39,034 nucleotides of DNA from Hyphomicrobiales bacterium (GTDB taxonomy: Bacteria > Pseudomonadota > Alphaproteobacteria > Rhizobiales > Aestuariivirgaceae), in NCBI GenBank assembly GCA_016792865.1, contig JAEUMJ010000150.1:1-39034 (forward strand), in the 5' to 3' direction. Within the stretch, counting starts at the first letter, position 1; each line of letters begins with the position of its first letter. This document shows, piece after piece, positions 17,048-25,211 of the stretch. Under the pieces are notes generated by a model. It was given only the letters and a program-made list of their open reading frames with translations, ran no database searches and had not been told where the DNA came from. The position numbers were made by a program, and so were the translations under genes.

Positions 17048-17581
17048 TCAGTTCTTTTTTGCGATGTGCTTCAACAACAAGGCAATTTCATTGCTCCGCA
17101 TCGCGTCGAGCTTTTCGTGAAGGGCCATGATCTCGATCTCGGCCTTCAGATTCACTTCATAGTCATGGGTGGCCCGGGCCCTGTCCCGTGCTGCGTGGCG
17201 GTTCTGTGACATCATGATGATGGGGGCCTGCACCGATGCCAGCATCGACAGGAACAGATTGAGCAGGATGTAGGGATAGGGATCGAAGCCTTGCGCCAGC
17301 ATGACGCTGTTGACGATCACCCAGGCTGCGAGGGTGCCGATGAAAATGAAGAGAAACGTCCACGAACCGCCGAAGGCCGCCATCTTGTCAGCCACCCTGT
17401 CACCCAGCGAGAGGCCCTTCGTGTGCTCATCGTCGCTGTGGCGGCTGATGATGACGCGTCTTGCGACCCGTTCGATCACCCGTCGCTCACGCTCGGGAAT
17501 GTCGTCGTAATCCATTTCGAGCAGCCGTTGCGCCAGCAGCTTGACCGGGTCGGCAGCGCCATTGGGGATCGTATCAGCCAT
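17048..17581 (-). CDS. DUF1003 membrane protein
   Basis: A 177-residue protein with two transmembrane helices in the middle (about residues 70-92, WTFLFIFIGTLAAWVIVN, and 103-130). The family hallmark is NLFLSMLASVQAPIIMMSQNR right after the second helix. The N-terminal 60 residues are charged and cytoplasmic (ERERRVIERVARR), and the C-terminus forms a helix (HDYEVNLKAEIEIMALHEKLD). The role of the family is unknown. ATG 17581 gives a normal start; an upstream frame to 17656 overlaps the divergent pfp leader. It shares a 98-bp divergent region with pfp. Confidence 0.88.
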   Translation of the reverse strand: MADTIPNGAADPVKLLAQRLLEMDYDDIPERERRVIERVARRVIISRHSDDEHTKGLSLGDRVADKMAAFGGSWTFLFIFIGTLAAWVIVNSVMLAQGFDPYPYILLNLFLSMLASVQAPIIMMSQNRHAARDRARATHDYEVNLKAEIEIMALHEKLDAMRSNEIALLLKHIAKKN

Positions 17582-17679
17582 GGAACAGCTCCATTGTTTT
17601 GGCCAGGCTCCCGGCTGGAAACCGGATCGGCTCTGGCGTAGGAAGGTGGAAGACAACTTTCAGGAGACGGAGTGAAAAC

Positions 17680-18918
17680 GTGGCCCAGACCAAACACAAG
17701 ATTGCATTGCTCACTGCGGGTGGCCTGGCACCCTGTCTCTCGGCTGCCGTCGGCTACCTAATCGATATGTACAGCAAGAAGTTGCCCAAGGCCGAGATCA
17801 TTGGTTACCGGAACGGTTACATGGGCCTGCTCAAGGGCTGGACGATCCCGGTCACCAGGGAGGTCCGCAAGAATGCACTTGTCCTCACCCAGCACGGTGG
17901 CAGCCCGATCGGCAACTCGCGCGTGAAGCTCACCAACGTCAAGGATTGCGTGAAGCGTGGACTTGTTCTCGAAGGGCAGAATCCGCTTCATGTGGCTGCC
18001 GAGCAATTGGTCAAGGACGGGGTGACGATCCTCCACACCATCGGCGGTGATGACACCAACACGACAGCAGCGGATCTCGCGGCCTATCTGGCCGACAACA
18101 ACTACAAGCTGACCGTGGTCGGACTGCCCAAGACGATCGACAACGATGTTGTTCCCATTGGCCAGACGCTTGGCGCCGTGACTGCCGCCGAGCAGGGAGC
18201 GATCTTCTGGGAGAATGCCATCAACGAGCAGAGCACCAATCCGCGCATGCTTCTGATTCACGAAGTCATGGGCCGGCATTGCGGCTGGCTGACAGCCGCG
18301 ACGGCAGAGACCTATCGCAAGCGGCTGAAGAAGCAGAGGTTCCTGCCGGGCTTCAACCTGCCCATGGCCTACAAGGACATCGATGCGGTGTATGTCCCGG
18401 AAATCGCCATCGACCTTGAGGCAGAAGCCGCAAGGCTCCGCAAGATCATGGATGAGGAAGATTGCGTTACGATCTTCCTGTCCGAAGGGGCAGGGGTGGA
18501 AGACATCGTGGCGGAGATGCAATCGCGCGGTGAAGAGCCGGAACGTGATGCCTTCGGACACGTCAAGATCGACAAGATCAATCCCGGCCAATGGTTCGCC
18601 AAGCGCTTCGCCGACATGGTGGGTGCGGAAAAGACCCTGGTGCAGAAGTCAGGCTATTTTGCCCGTTCCGCCAAGGCCAACAAGGAGGATCTCGCGCTCA
18701 TCAAGAAGATGTGTGCGGAGGCCGTCAAGAGTGCCCTTGCCGGTGTGCCGGGCGTGATCGGACACGATGAGGGCAAGCGGGGCAAGCCCCTTCGCGCCAT
18801 CGAGTTCCCGCGCATCAAGGGTGGCAAGCCATTTGATGTTTCGCAGAAGTGGTTCCATGCCCTGTTGAAGGACATCGGCCAGCCCATGGGCAAGGCCGCA
18901 GACACAGCCGGGCATTGA
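17680..18918 (+). CDS. pfp: Pyrophosphate-type 6-phosphofructokinase
   Basis: Phosphorylates fructose 6-phosphate, reversibly if pyrophosphate is the donor. The 412-residue protein belongs to the PFK family (LLTAGGLAPCLSAAV at the start; LPKTIDNDV, the Lys151-Asp active-site segment). The discriminating loop is GGDDT (residues 122-126), and PKTIDND has Lys where ATP enzymes usually have Gly. Both changes mark the PPi-dependent type. The start is GTG 17680 with GGAG 7 bases ahead. It is followed after 7 bases by nnr. In alphaproteobacteria a PPi-PFK may be the only PFK and may also act in gluconeogenesis or the pentose phosphate cycle; which applies cannot be told here. Confidence 0.9.
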   Translation: MAQTKHKIALLTAGGLAPCLSAAVGYLIDMYSKKLPKAEIIGYRNGYMGLLKGWTIPVTREVRKNALVLTQHGGSPIGNSRVKLTNVKDCVKRGLVLEGQNPLHVAAEQLVKDGVTILHTIGGDDTNTTAADLAAYLADNNYKLTVVGLPKTIDNDVVPIGQTLGAVTAAEQGAIFWENAINEQSTNPRMLLIHEVMGRHCGWLTAATAETYRKRLKKQRFLPGFNLPMAYKDIDAVYVPEIAIDLEAEAARLRKIMDEEDCVTIFLSEGAGVEDIVAEMQSRGEEPERDAFGHVKIDKINPGQWFAKRFADMVGAEKTLVQKSGYFARSAKANKEDLALIKKMCAEAVKSALAGVPGVIGHDEGKRGKPLRAIEFPRIKGGKPFDVSQKWFHALLKDIGQPMGKAADTAGH

Positions 18919-18925
18919 TCGCATC

Positions 18926-20266
18926 GTGAACGAGATCCTCACGCCAGCCGAGATGTACCGCGCCGACGCGCTGACCATTGCGGCCGAAATCAGTGAGGCC
19001 GCGCTGATCGAGCGCGCGGGCCGGGCCGTCGCCGAGGAGATCGTTCGCCGCTATGGGGCGCGCAAGACGGTGGTGCTCGCGGGGCCCGGTAACAATGGCA
19101 AGGATGGACTTGTTGCGTGCCGCAATCTCCAGAGCTGGGGATGGCCTGCGGCGGTGTCCGATGATCTGAGCGGCGCCGGCCTCATCATCGATGCGCTGTA
19201 TGGCGCGGGCCTGAATCGCGAATTCCCCGCCGGGCTTGCGGCGCAAGTCCGCGCTGCCGGCGTGCCGGTGGTGAGCATCGATGTGCCTTCCGGACTCGAC
19301 GGCCTGACAGGCCAACCGCGGGGAGCGGCAATCCAGGCCGACCTGACGGTCACATTTTTCCGCAAGAAGCCTGCACATCTGCTGTACCCCGGACGTGCGC
19401 TGTGTGGAGAGGTGGTGGTTGCGGACATTGGCATTCCGGCTTCCGTTCTCACGGACATCATTCCCCGCCTGCAAGAGAACAAGCGGCCCGGTCTCCGGCC
19501 GCTGCCGCCCGATACGCACAAGTTTCGGAGAGGGCATGCCATCGTTTGGAGCGGTCCCGAGCTTGCGACAGGCGCGGCGCGGCTGTCCGCCCGGGCCGCT
19601 GCGGCATCCGGAGCCGGGCTGGTGTCCCTGGCGGGTTCAGCCGCCGCGCTTGCCGTTCATGCGGCACATGTATCCTCCATCATGTTGAAGGCCGTTGATC
19701 ACGATGACGCCCTGCGGAGCGTGCTCGGCGATCCGCGGGTCACGGCCATCTGCATCGGCCCCGCCGCGGGCGTGACCAATGCGACACGAAAAATGGTTCT
19801 GCGCATCCTGCGGTCGACGGCGGCAGTCGTTCTTGATGCGGATGCCCTTACCGTCTTTGCGGATGATCCCACGGAGCTGTTTCGCGCCATTGCAATGCGA
19901 ACCCCGGCCACGGTGCTGACGCCACACGAGGGTGAATTCCGGCGCCTGTTCGGATCGGCGCAGCCCGCCGGAGAGAGCAAGGTCAGCAGAGCGAGGGATG
20001 CGGCCCGCCTTTCGGGTGCAATCGTGCTCTACAAGGGACCGGATACCGTGATCGCGCACCCCGATGGCAGGGCCATCATCAACGGCAACGGAACACCGAA
20101 GCTCGCCGTGGCCGGTTCCGGCGACGTTCTGGCTGGCCTCATCACCGGCTTGTTGTCGCAAGGCATGGACGCGTTTGAGGCTGCTGCCGCAGGTGCATGG
20201 CTGCACGCCGATGCAGCGCAACGATGCGTGCGCCCCATCGCGGAAGATCTCGTTGCGGCCCTATAG
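18926..20266 (+). CDS. nnr: Bifunctional NAD(P)H-hydrate repair enzyme Nnr
   Basis: Repairs damaged NADH and NADPH hydrates. The N-terminal YjeF domain (residues 1 to about 195) is the epimerase for R and S forms: PAEMYRADALT, AGPGNNGKDGLV and VSIDVPSGLDGLTG. The C-terminal domain (about 205-446) is the ADP- or ATP-dependent dehydratase with the phosphate-binding AVAGSGDVLAGLITGLL and TPHEGEFRRL. The 446-residue length is slightly shorter than the usual 490-500; the N-terminal domain looks compact, with no visible loss of a motif. GTG 18926 is the start. Only 7 bases separate it from pfp, so they are probably cotranscribed. Its stop overlaps the opposing small membrane protein gene by 6 bases. 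Confidence 0.94.
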   Translation: MNEILTPAEMYRADALTIAAEISEAALIERAGRAVAEEIVRRYGARKTVVLAGPGNNGKDGLVACRNLQSWGWPAAVSDDLSGAGLIIDALYGAGLNREFPAGLAAQVRAAGVPVVSIDVPSGLDGLTGQPRGAAIQADLTVTFFRKKPAHLLYPGRALCGEVVVADIGIPASVLTDIIPRLQENKRPGLRPLPPDTHKFRRGHAIVWSGPELATGAARLSARAAAASGAGLVSLAGSAAALAVHAAHVSSIMLKAVDHDDALRSVLGDPRVTAICIGPAAGVTNATRKMVLRILRSTAAVVLDADALTVFADDPTELFRAIAMRTPATVLTPHEGEFRRLFGSAQPAGESKVSRARDAARLSGAIVLYKGPDTVIAHPDGRAIINGNGTPKLAVAGSGDVLAGLITGLLSQGMDAFEAAAAGAWLHADAAQRCVRPIAEDLVAAL

Positions 20267-20620
20267 CCCGAAGGCTTCCGATGCCTTGGCATCCGCGACG
20301 GCAACGCACCCGGCGACCAGCGGGCTGATCGGCAGTTCCCTGTAAGTGCCGAGTGCGCCTTCCGAAATGAGTTTCCCGGCCTCGCCGTTGACGACCCAGA
20401 TGAAGCCGAAAGACGTTTCACGGATCGGCCTTGCTCCGGCGCGCACGATGGTGGCGAAGGCCTGGTCCTGCGTGGTTCCCGGTTCGAACACCACCATCAT
20501 TGTGCCGGTGGCCGAAGCTGGAAGGGCGGAGTGCCGCATGATGACCATCATCACCGCGAACCAGAGGAAAATGACCGCCGCGAAGAAACCGAAGGCAAAA
20601 CGGTGTCCCGGCATGCGCAT
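20261..20620 (-). CDS. Membrane-anchored protein of unknown function
   Basis: A 119-residue protein with one N-terminal transmembrane helix (about residues 9-28, FGFFAAVIFLWFAVMMVIM) and an extracytoplasmic domain of about 85 residues. That domain has FEPGTTQDQAFATIVRAGARPI, then GFIWVVNGEAGKL and ELPISPLVAGCVAVADAK. It looks like a compact alpha/beta fold with one Cys, but I do not recognise a named family. Its ATG is 3 bases after the MFS transporter stop, so it is the fourth and last gene of the leftward DMT-DMT-MFS operon and may be an accessory to those transporters. That link is inferred only from gene spacing. Confidence 0.72.
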   Translation of the reverse strand: MRMPGHRFAFGFFAAVIFLWFAVMMVIMRHSALPASATGTMMVVFEPGTTQDQAFATIVRAGARPIRETSFGFIWVVNGEAGKLISEGALGTYRELPISPLVAGCVAVADAKASEAFGL

Positions 20621-20623
20621 GGG

Positions 20624-21862
20624 CTAGGCTGCCGCGAAGGTGGCGGCGCGTTTCTCGACAATGGGCAGGTGCACCAGCGCCGCGAAAACGCCAAGGGCCA
20701 CGCCCATCCACCACACGATGTCGTAGTTGCCGTAGATGTCATAGAGCTTCCCGCCGAGCCATACGCCCAGGAACGAGCCGACCTGATGGCTGAGGAAAAC
20801 GAAGCCGTAGAGCGTCGCCATGTAGCGCGTGCCGAACATGACAGTGACGAGACCCATGGTGAGGGGAACCGTCGAAAGCCACAGGAAGCCCATTGTTGCA
20901 GTAAAGATCAGTGTGGTGACGGGCGTGATCGGCAAGGTGATGAAGGCGACGACCGAGATCGACCTGAGGACGTAGATCAGGCTCAGGGGCAGGCGTTTTT
21001 CGCCACGACCGCCAATGATGCCTGAAAGATAGGAGCCGGCCACGTTGAAAAGCCCGATGAGGCCCATGGCCAGTCCTGCAAGCTCCTTGCTGATCCCGTG
21101 TTCGGCCAGATAGGGCGGGAGATGTACCGTGATGAAGGCGAGCTGGAAGCCGCACACAAAAAAGCCGGACGTGAGAAGGACGTAGGAGCGCTGGCCGAAG
21201 GCCTTGCTGATCGCTTCACCCATGGACAGGTCTGCTTCACCGGCAACCTTCGCGCTGCTTCTCGTGTTCTGGACCAGAAGCGGAACAGCAAAGACGATGA
21301 TGAGGAGTGACGAGATGGCGAGAATGGTGAGCGCGCTGTGCCAGCCATAGGCCGACTGGAGGGCCGCGGCGAAGGGAGCGAAAATGAACTGACCAAGCGA
21401 GCCTGAAGCCGTTGCCAGCCCGAATGCCCACGATCGTTTTTCCGGCGGCACGATGCGCCCCAGGGCGGCCATCACGATGCTGAACGAAGACATGGCGATT
21501 CCGACACCGACGAGAACGCCGCCGCCCAAATGGAACACCACGGGGCTTGCGGTATTGTCCATCACCAGAATGCCAATGGCGTAGAGCACCGCTCCGCTCA
21601 TCAGCACCCGCGCCGAACCAAAACGGTCGGCCAGCATGCCGGCCAGCGGAGTCGCAATGCCCCAGACAAGGTTCTGTATGGCGATTGCGAGGGAGAAGAT
21701 TTCACGCGGCCATTGATTTGCCTCCGAGATCGGGATCGTGAAAAGCCCGAAGGTCGAACGCACGCCGAAATTGATGATGGCAACGATGCATCCCGCAATC
21801 AGGACGATCATCGGCGCAAAGTACCAGGGGACACGGCTATCGGAAGTCTGGGAAGGAGTCAT
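20624..21862 (-). CDS. Major facilitator superfamily transporter
   Basis: A 412-residue protein with about 12 transmembrane helices. The loop between helices 2 and 3 reads GMLADRFGSARVL, the MFS motif A. An internal repeat with FNVAGSYLSGIIGGRGEKR starts the second half. The N-terminus (FAPMIVLIAGCIVAIINFGVRSTFGLF) resembles the oxalate/formate antiporter and monocarboxylate porter group, but the substrate cannot be read from the sequence. ATG 21862 has AAAGGG 6 bases ahead; the frame runs open far upstream in the shadow of the DMT genes. It is third in a four-gene leftward operon, 11 bases after the second DMT gene. Confidence 0.88.
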   Translation of the reverse strand: MTPSQTSDSRVPWYFAPMIVLIAGCIVAIINFGVRSTFGLFTIPISEANQWPREIFSLAIAIQNLVWGIATPLAGMLADRFGSARVLMSGAVLYAIGILVMDNTASPVVFHLGGGVLVGVGIAMSSFSIVMAALGRIVPPEKRSWAFGLATASGSLGQFIFAPFAAALQSAYGWHSALTILAISSLLIIVFAVPLLVQNTRSSAKVAGEADLSMGEAISKAFGQRSYVLLTSGFFVCGFQLAFITVHLPPYLAEHGISKELAGLAMGLIGLFNVAGSYLSGIIGGRGEKRLPLSLIYVLRSISVVAFITLPITPVTTLIFTATMGFLWLSTVPLTMGLVTVMFGTRYMATLYGFVFLSHQVGSFLGVWLGGKLYDIYGNYDIVWWMGVALGVFAALVHLPIVEKRAATFAAA

Positions 21863-21873
21863 GGCTTGCCCTT

Positions 21874-22788
21874 TTAGTACGCTTCGGTCCCGGCGTCTGT
21901 GATTTTGTGCTTGCGTGTCCTGATCTGGCTGATTGCAACGCCAGCGAGAATGAGCATGCCTCCCCCTGCGAGCCATGCTGTCAGTTCTTCCCGCAGCAGC
22001 AGGATGCCGCCTGCCGCCGCGACCAGCGGTTGGGCATAAAGAAACATGCCCGCGCGTGAACTCTCCATGTGCCCAAGGGCCACGTTCCAGGCGCCTGTCG
22101 CCAACACCGTGGCAAAGATGCTCAGGAAGGCGACCGTTCCCCATTGCGCGAGGGAAAGCGTCGCGATTTCGCCCGCCACACCGGGGGAGAGCAGCGCCAC
22201 CGTGGGCATGGCGGAAATGGCGAGGGCAAGACAGGCTGTGGCGAAGGCACCGTTTGCCTGGGCCACCGGGCGGATGAGGATGGTGTAAACGGCCCACCCC
22301 ATCGTGCTGATCATGACAAGGATGACACCGAGGACATTCACGTCCTTCAACTCGCCGCTGGCACTTCCGAGGACAAGGACCGCAGTTCCCACGAGAGAGA
22401 TGACCAGACCAATGACGAACCACGCCGACATGCGCTCGGATGCAAACAGGCTCGCACCCAATGCGATGAACACCGGTTCAAGCCCGAAGAGCATGCCGGT
22501 CCAGCTTGCCGGGATCAGCTGGATTCCGATGGCGGCGAGAACCTGATACCCCATGTTCCCCGCAAGGGCGGCGGCTACCAGCCTGATCCAGCCGCTCCTG
22601 CCGAGTTTCCGCATCGGCAGGAAGGGCAGGAGCATGGCGGCAAACAGCCCGGCGGGAAAGATGCGCAACAGCAGCGCGGCTTGCGGCGAGATGTCGAGCA
22701 GTAGCGAGCGCATGCCCACCGGAACGAGGCCCCACATGGCCACCGCGTAGATGACGAGCATCAGCCCGATAAGCCTGTCCTGCTTCAT
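21874..22788 (-). CDS. DMT-family (EamA) permease
   Basis: A 304-residue protein with about ten transmembrane segments in two EamA repeats. The first starts LIGLMLVIYAVAMWGLVPVG; the second, at about residue 147, starts NVLGVILVMISTMGWAVYTILIR. The end of each repeat shows the usual AWNVALGHMESSRAGMFLYAQPL and GGGMLILAGVAISQ pattern. Transported compounds in this family range from amino acids to drugs and nucleotide sugars; nothing here tells which. Its ATG overlaps the stop of the preceding DMT gene (ATGA), so the two are coupled and could form a pair. Both end in AGVAISQI, which suggests a tandem duplication. Confidence 0.9.
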   Translation of the reverse strand: MKQDRLIGLMLVIYAVAMWGLVPVGMRSLLLDISPQAALLLRIFPAGLFAAMLLPFLPMRKLGRSGWIRLVAAALAGNMGYQVLAAIGIQLIPASWTGMLFGLEPVFIALGASLFASERMSAWFVIGLVISLVGTAVLVLGSASGELKDVNVLGVILVMISTMGWAVYTILIRPVAQANGAFATACLALAISAMPTVALLSPGVAGEIATLSLAQWGTVAFLSIFATVLATGAWNVALGHMESSRAGMFLYAQPLVAAAGGILLLREELTAWLAGGGMLILAGVAISQIRTRKHKITDAGTEAY

Positions 22789-23702
22789 TTGATCTGCGAA
22801 ATGGCGACGCCTGCGAGAATGATGATTGCGGCAACGATGATATGAATGGTTATGGGCTCGCCCAGCATCGCCCACCCGGCAAAGACGGCCAGCACGGGAA
22901 TGACATAGAGTGCTGCACCCAGCAGTGAAGGCTTCAATATTCCTGCGGCGTAGTTCCATGTGACCACGCTGAGGGTGGCACCCACGAATGACAGGAAGGC
23001 AAGTGATGCCCAGGCGCCCGCGTCGAGACGCTGCAGGGTTGCAAAGGGGTCTGCGTCGAGGGACGGCACGAACAGCATCAGCAGAAGCGGCGGGACGATC
23101 ACGATGTTGGAAAGACCGGTGATCTTGAGTGCGCCATGATCACGGATCAGCGAACGGCTGAAGACGACAAAGATGGCCCAGCTCACGCCCGCCAGAAAGA
23201 TCAGGATGCAGCCGACAAGGACCTCGGAGGTGGTTGAGGTGGAGGTTGCAAGATCGTTGCCCGACACCAGAAGCACCGATCCGGCAAACGATACAAGCAG
23301 GCCAATGATTGTTGGTCCGGTCAGTTTCTCGGTCCCGGCAAGACGGGCGAGGATGGCGATCAGGAACGGTTGCGTGGACATGATCAGGGTGCCGATCCCG
23401 GCCGGAGCGTGAACAAAACCGAAGACGGAGAAGGCGAAGTAACCCAGCACACCCGCGAGCGAGACAAAGAGCAGGCGCGGCCAATCCCTGGCTGTCACTC
23501 CAAAGCCTGTCGTGAACGCCATGAGCGCCAGAAACAGCACGGCGACGATGGTGGTGCGGATGAGCAGCGCATCGACCGGACCGGCTGCCAGCGAGAAGGC
23601 GCGGACGAATACCGGAGTGACACCCCAGGTCAGGGTGGTGAACAGCAGGGCAGCAAGGGCCTTGCCGCTGGAGTTGAGGGGCTGGTCGTGGGTGGCCGTC
23701 AT
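22785..23702 (-). CDS. DMT-family (EamA) permease
   Basis: A 305-residue protein with two EamA repeats and about ten transmembrane segments. Repeat 1 runs KALAALLFTTLTWGVTPVFVRAFSL to about residue 140; repeat 2 contains VGCILIFLAGVSWAIFVVFSRSL and GAALYVIPVLAVFAGWAMLGEPIT. Near residues 83-112 is the DMT pattern AFSVFGFVHAPAGIGTLIMS. ATG 23702 is the first good start. It opens a leftward operon of four genes, overlapping the next DMT gene by 4 bases. It lies 86 bases from the divergent TPR gene, so the two operons probably share a control region. Confidence 0.9.
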   Translation of the reverse strand: MTATHDQPLNSSGKALAALLFTTLTWGVTPVFVRAFSLAAGPVDALLIRTTIVAVLFLALMAFTTGFGVTARDWPRLLFVSLAGVLGYFAFSVFGFVHAPAGIGTLIMSTQPFLIAILARLAGTEKLTGPTIIGLLVSFAGSVLLVSGNDLATSTSTTSEVLVGCILIFLAGVSWAIFVVFSRSLIRDHGALKITGLSNIVIVPPLLLMLFVPSLDADPFATLQRLDAGAWASLAFLSFVGATLSVVTWNYAAGILKPSLLGAALYVIPVLAVFAGWAMLGEPITIHIIVAAIIILAGVAISQIK

Positions 23703-23788
23703 GGGGCAATGGGTGCCCGGTTCCGGCCACGCGGTCAATTCTCCAGCAGCGCTTGCCTGTCATGCCAGCCGTGGGTACCATTGCCGTC

Positions 23789-24319
23789 ATGCACAAATTC
23801 TTCCTTGCACTTCTCACTGGCGCAGCAATCAGCCTTTCCACGCTTGCCCATGCCACCCCCGCCGACGAGGCGCTGGAACGGGGCAGGGCGGCCCTGAAAG
23901 CCATGGACATGCCGGGTGCCATGGCGCAGTTCGATGCCGCACTGAAAGCCGACCCCAAGCATGCCGATGCCGCCTACGAACGGGGCATGCTCTTCATGAA
24001 GGCGGGGAAGCTTGAACAGGCGATTGCCGACTTCACCACCGCCGTTCTCAGCAACCCCTCGCATGGCCGCGCCTTTGCCCACCGGGGTGAAGTGAAAATT
24101 GCGCTGCGCAACTGGAACAGTGCCTTCGATGACTTCGACAAGGCCGTGGCCGCCAGTCCTCAGGATTATCAGGTTTACGTCATTCGTGCGTCCTACCTGC
24201 TGGGCAAGGGCGACAAGGTTTCAGCGAAGGCGGACATGGATGCCGCCATCAAGATGGCCGATGCCCACGCCGCGGAAGTCCTGAGCAGGATGCGTGAGCA
24301 GATGGGGCTCGACAAGTAA
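23789..24319 (+). CDS. Periplasmic TPR-repeat protein
   Basis: A 176-residue preprotein with a signal peptide (HKFFLALLTGAAISLSTLAHA, then TPADEA). The mature part is made of about four tetratricopeptide repeats, each around 34 residues: ALERGRAALKAMDMPGAMAQF, AAYERGMLFMKAGKLEQAIADF, AFAHRGEVKIALRNWNSAFDDF and VYVIRASYLLGKGDKVSAKADM. The expected W/L-G-Y/A-A-P pattern is recognisable. It has no catalytic domain, so it is probably a scaffold for a protein partner in the periplasm. ATG 23789 is preceded by the short gap shared with the divergent DMT operon. The next gene, a DMT permease, starts 6 bases later. Confidence 0.82.
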   Translation: MHKFFLALLTGAAISLSTLAHATPADEALERGRAALKAMDMPGAMAQFDAALKADPKHADAAYERGMLFMKAGKLEQAIADFTTAVLSNPSHGRAFAHRGEVKIALRNWNSAFDDFDKAVAASPQDYQVYVIRASYLLGKGDKVSAKADMDAAIKMADAHAAEVLSRMREQMGLDK

Positions 24320-24325
24320 GGCGGC

Positions 24326-25210
24326 ATGGCACCCGCCAGGGACAATCCGCTTCTGCTGTTGCTGACCACGGGTTTGCTGCTCGGCCTCTATTTTCCCATC
24401 GGCAAGCTGGCCCATCAGGCCGGGTTCGATCCGATGCTGTGGGCGCTGGTCATTTCGCTCGGTCCCGGACTCCTGATCGCGCTCGTCAGCATCGTTCGGG
24501 GGACGTTTTCACTCCGGGCCTCGCATCTTGCCTTCGGTCTCCTGTCGGGGATGTTGGCCTATGTCGTTCCGAACGCGCTGGGTTTTGCGGCCTTGCCGCA
24601 TGTGGGCAGCGGCTTCATGTCATTGATGTATGCGTTTTCCCCTCTGGTGACGGCGGGCGTTTCCATGGCCGCGGGAGTCCGGCCCCCCAACGGCAAGCTC
24701 ATGGCCGGGGTGGCCTTTGGCTTCGCGGGCGCCTTCCTGATCGCCCTGTCGCGCAACGGCTTGCAGATGGAAGGGGGAAGCCACTGGTTCTGGCTCGCCT
24801 TTCTGGTGCCCGTGTCGCTGGGCTTCGGGAATGTCTTCCGGACGGCCTACTGGCCCCAAGGCATGACACCCCTTCAGATGGCGGCGATCACGAACATCGT
24901 TGCGGCTTTTCCGCTTGCGCTCCTGCTGCTGGTGTGGGGGCAGGATGGCGCGGTGACCCAGGCCATGCAGTTGCCCGGACTTCTTCTTGTCCAGATTGTG
25001 CTGTCATCTGCGATGTTCGTGGTGTTCTTCCGCCTGCAATGGGTGGGCGGACCGACCTACCTGAGCCAGATCGGATATGTTGCAGCCGCCGTGGGGCTGC
25101 TGCTAGGCGTTTTCTTTCTGGGCGAGCACTACCCGCCACTGGTTTGGGCGGGAGCGGGGGCGATTGCAATCGGCGTGGCCATCTCGAACTGGCCCGCCCG
25201 TGGAGGCTGA
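24326..25210 (+). CDS. DMT-family (EamA) permease
   Basis: A 294-residue protein with about ten transmembrane segments (LLLLLTTGLLLGLYFPIGKLAHQAG first). It is less alike to the two leftward DMT proteins than those are to each other: it lacks the AGVAISQI ending and closes with AIAIGVAISNWPARGG. The second EamA repeat begins near residue 155 (HWFWLAFLVPVSLGFGNVFRTAYWP). Substrate unknown. It lies 6 bases after the TPR gene and 1 base before the methyltransferase gene, so the three form one operon. The presence of a third DMT gene across a divergent promoter makes this a transporter cluster. Confidence 0.88.
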   Translation: MAPARDNPLLLLLTTGLLLGLYFPIGKLAHQAGFDPMLWALVISLGPGLLIALVSIVRGTFSLRASHLAFGLLSGMLAYVVPNALGFAALPHVGSGFMSLMYAFSPLVTAGVSMAAGVRPPNGKLMAGVAFGFAGAFLIALSRNGLQMEGGSHWFWLAFLVPVSLGFGNVFRTAYWPQGMTPLQMAAITNIVAAFPLALLLLVWGQDGAVTQAMQLPGLLLVQIVLSSAMFVVFFRLQWVGGPTYLSQIGYVAAAVGLLLGVFFLGEHYPPLVWAGAGAIAIGVAISNWPARGG

Positions 25211-25211
25211 C

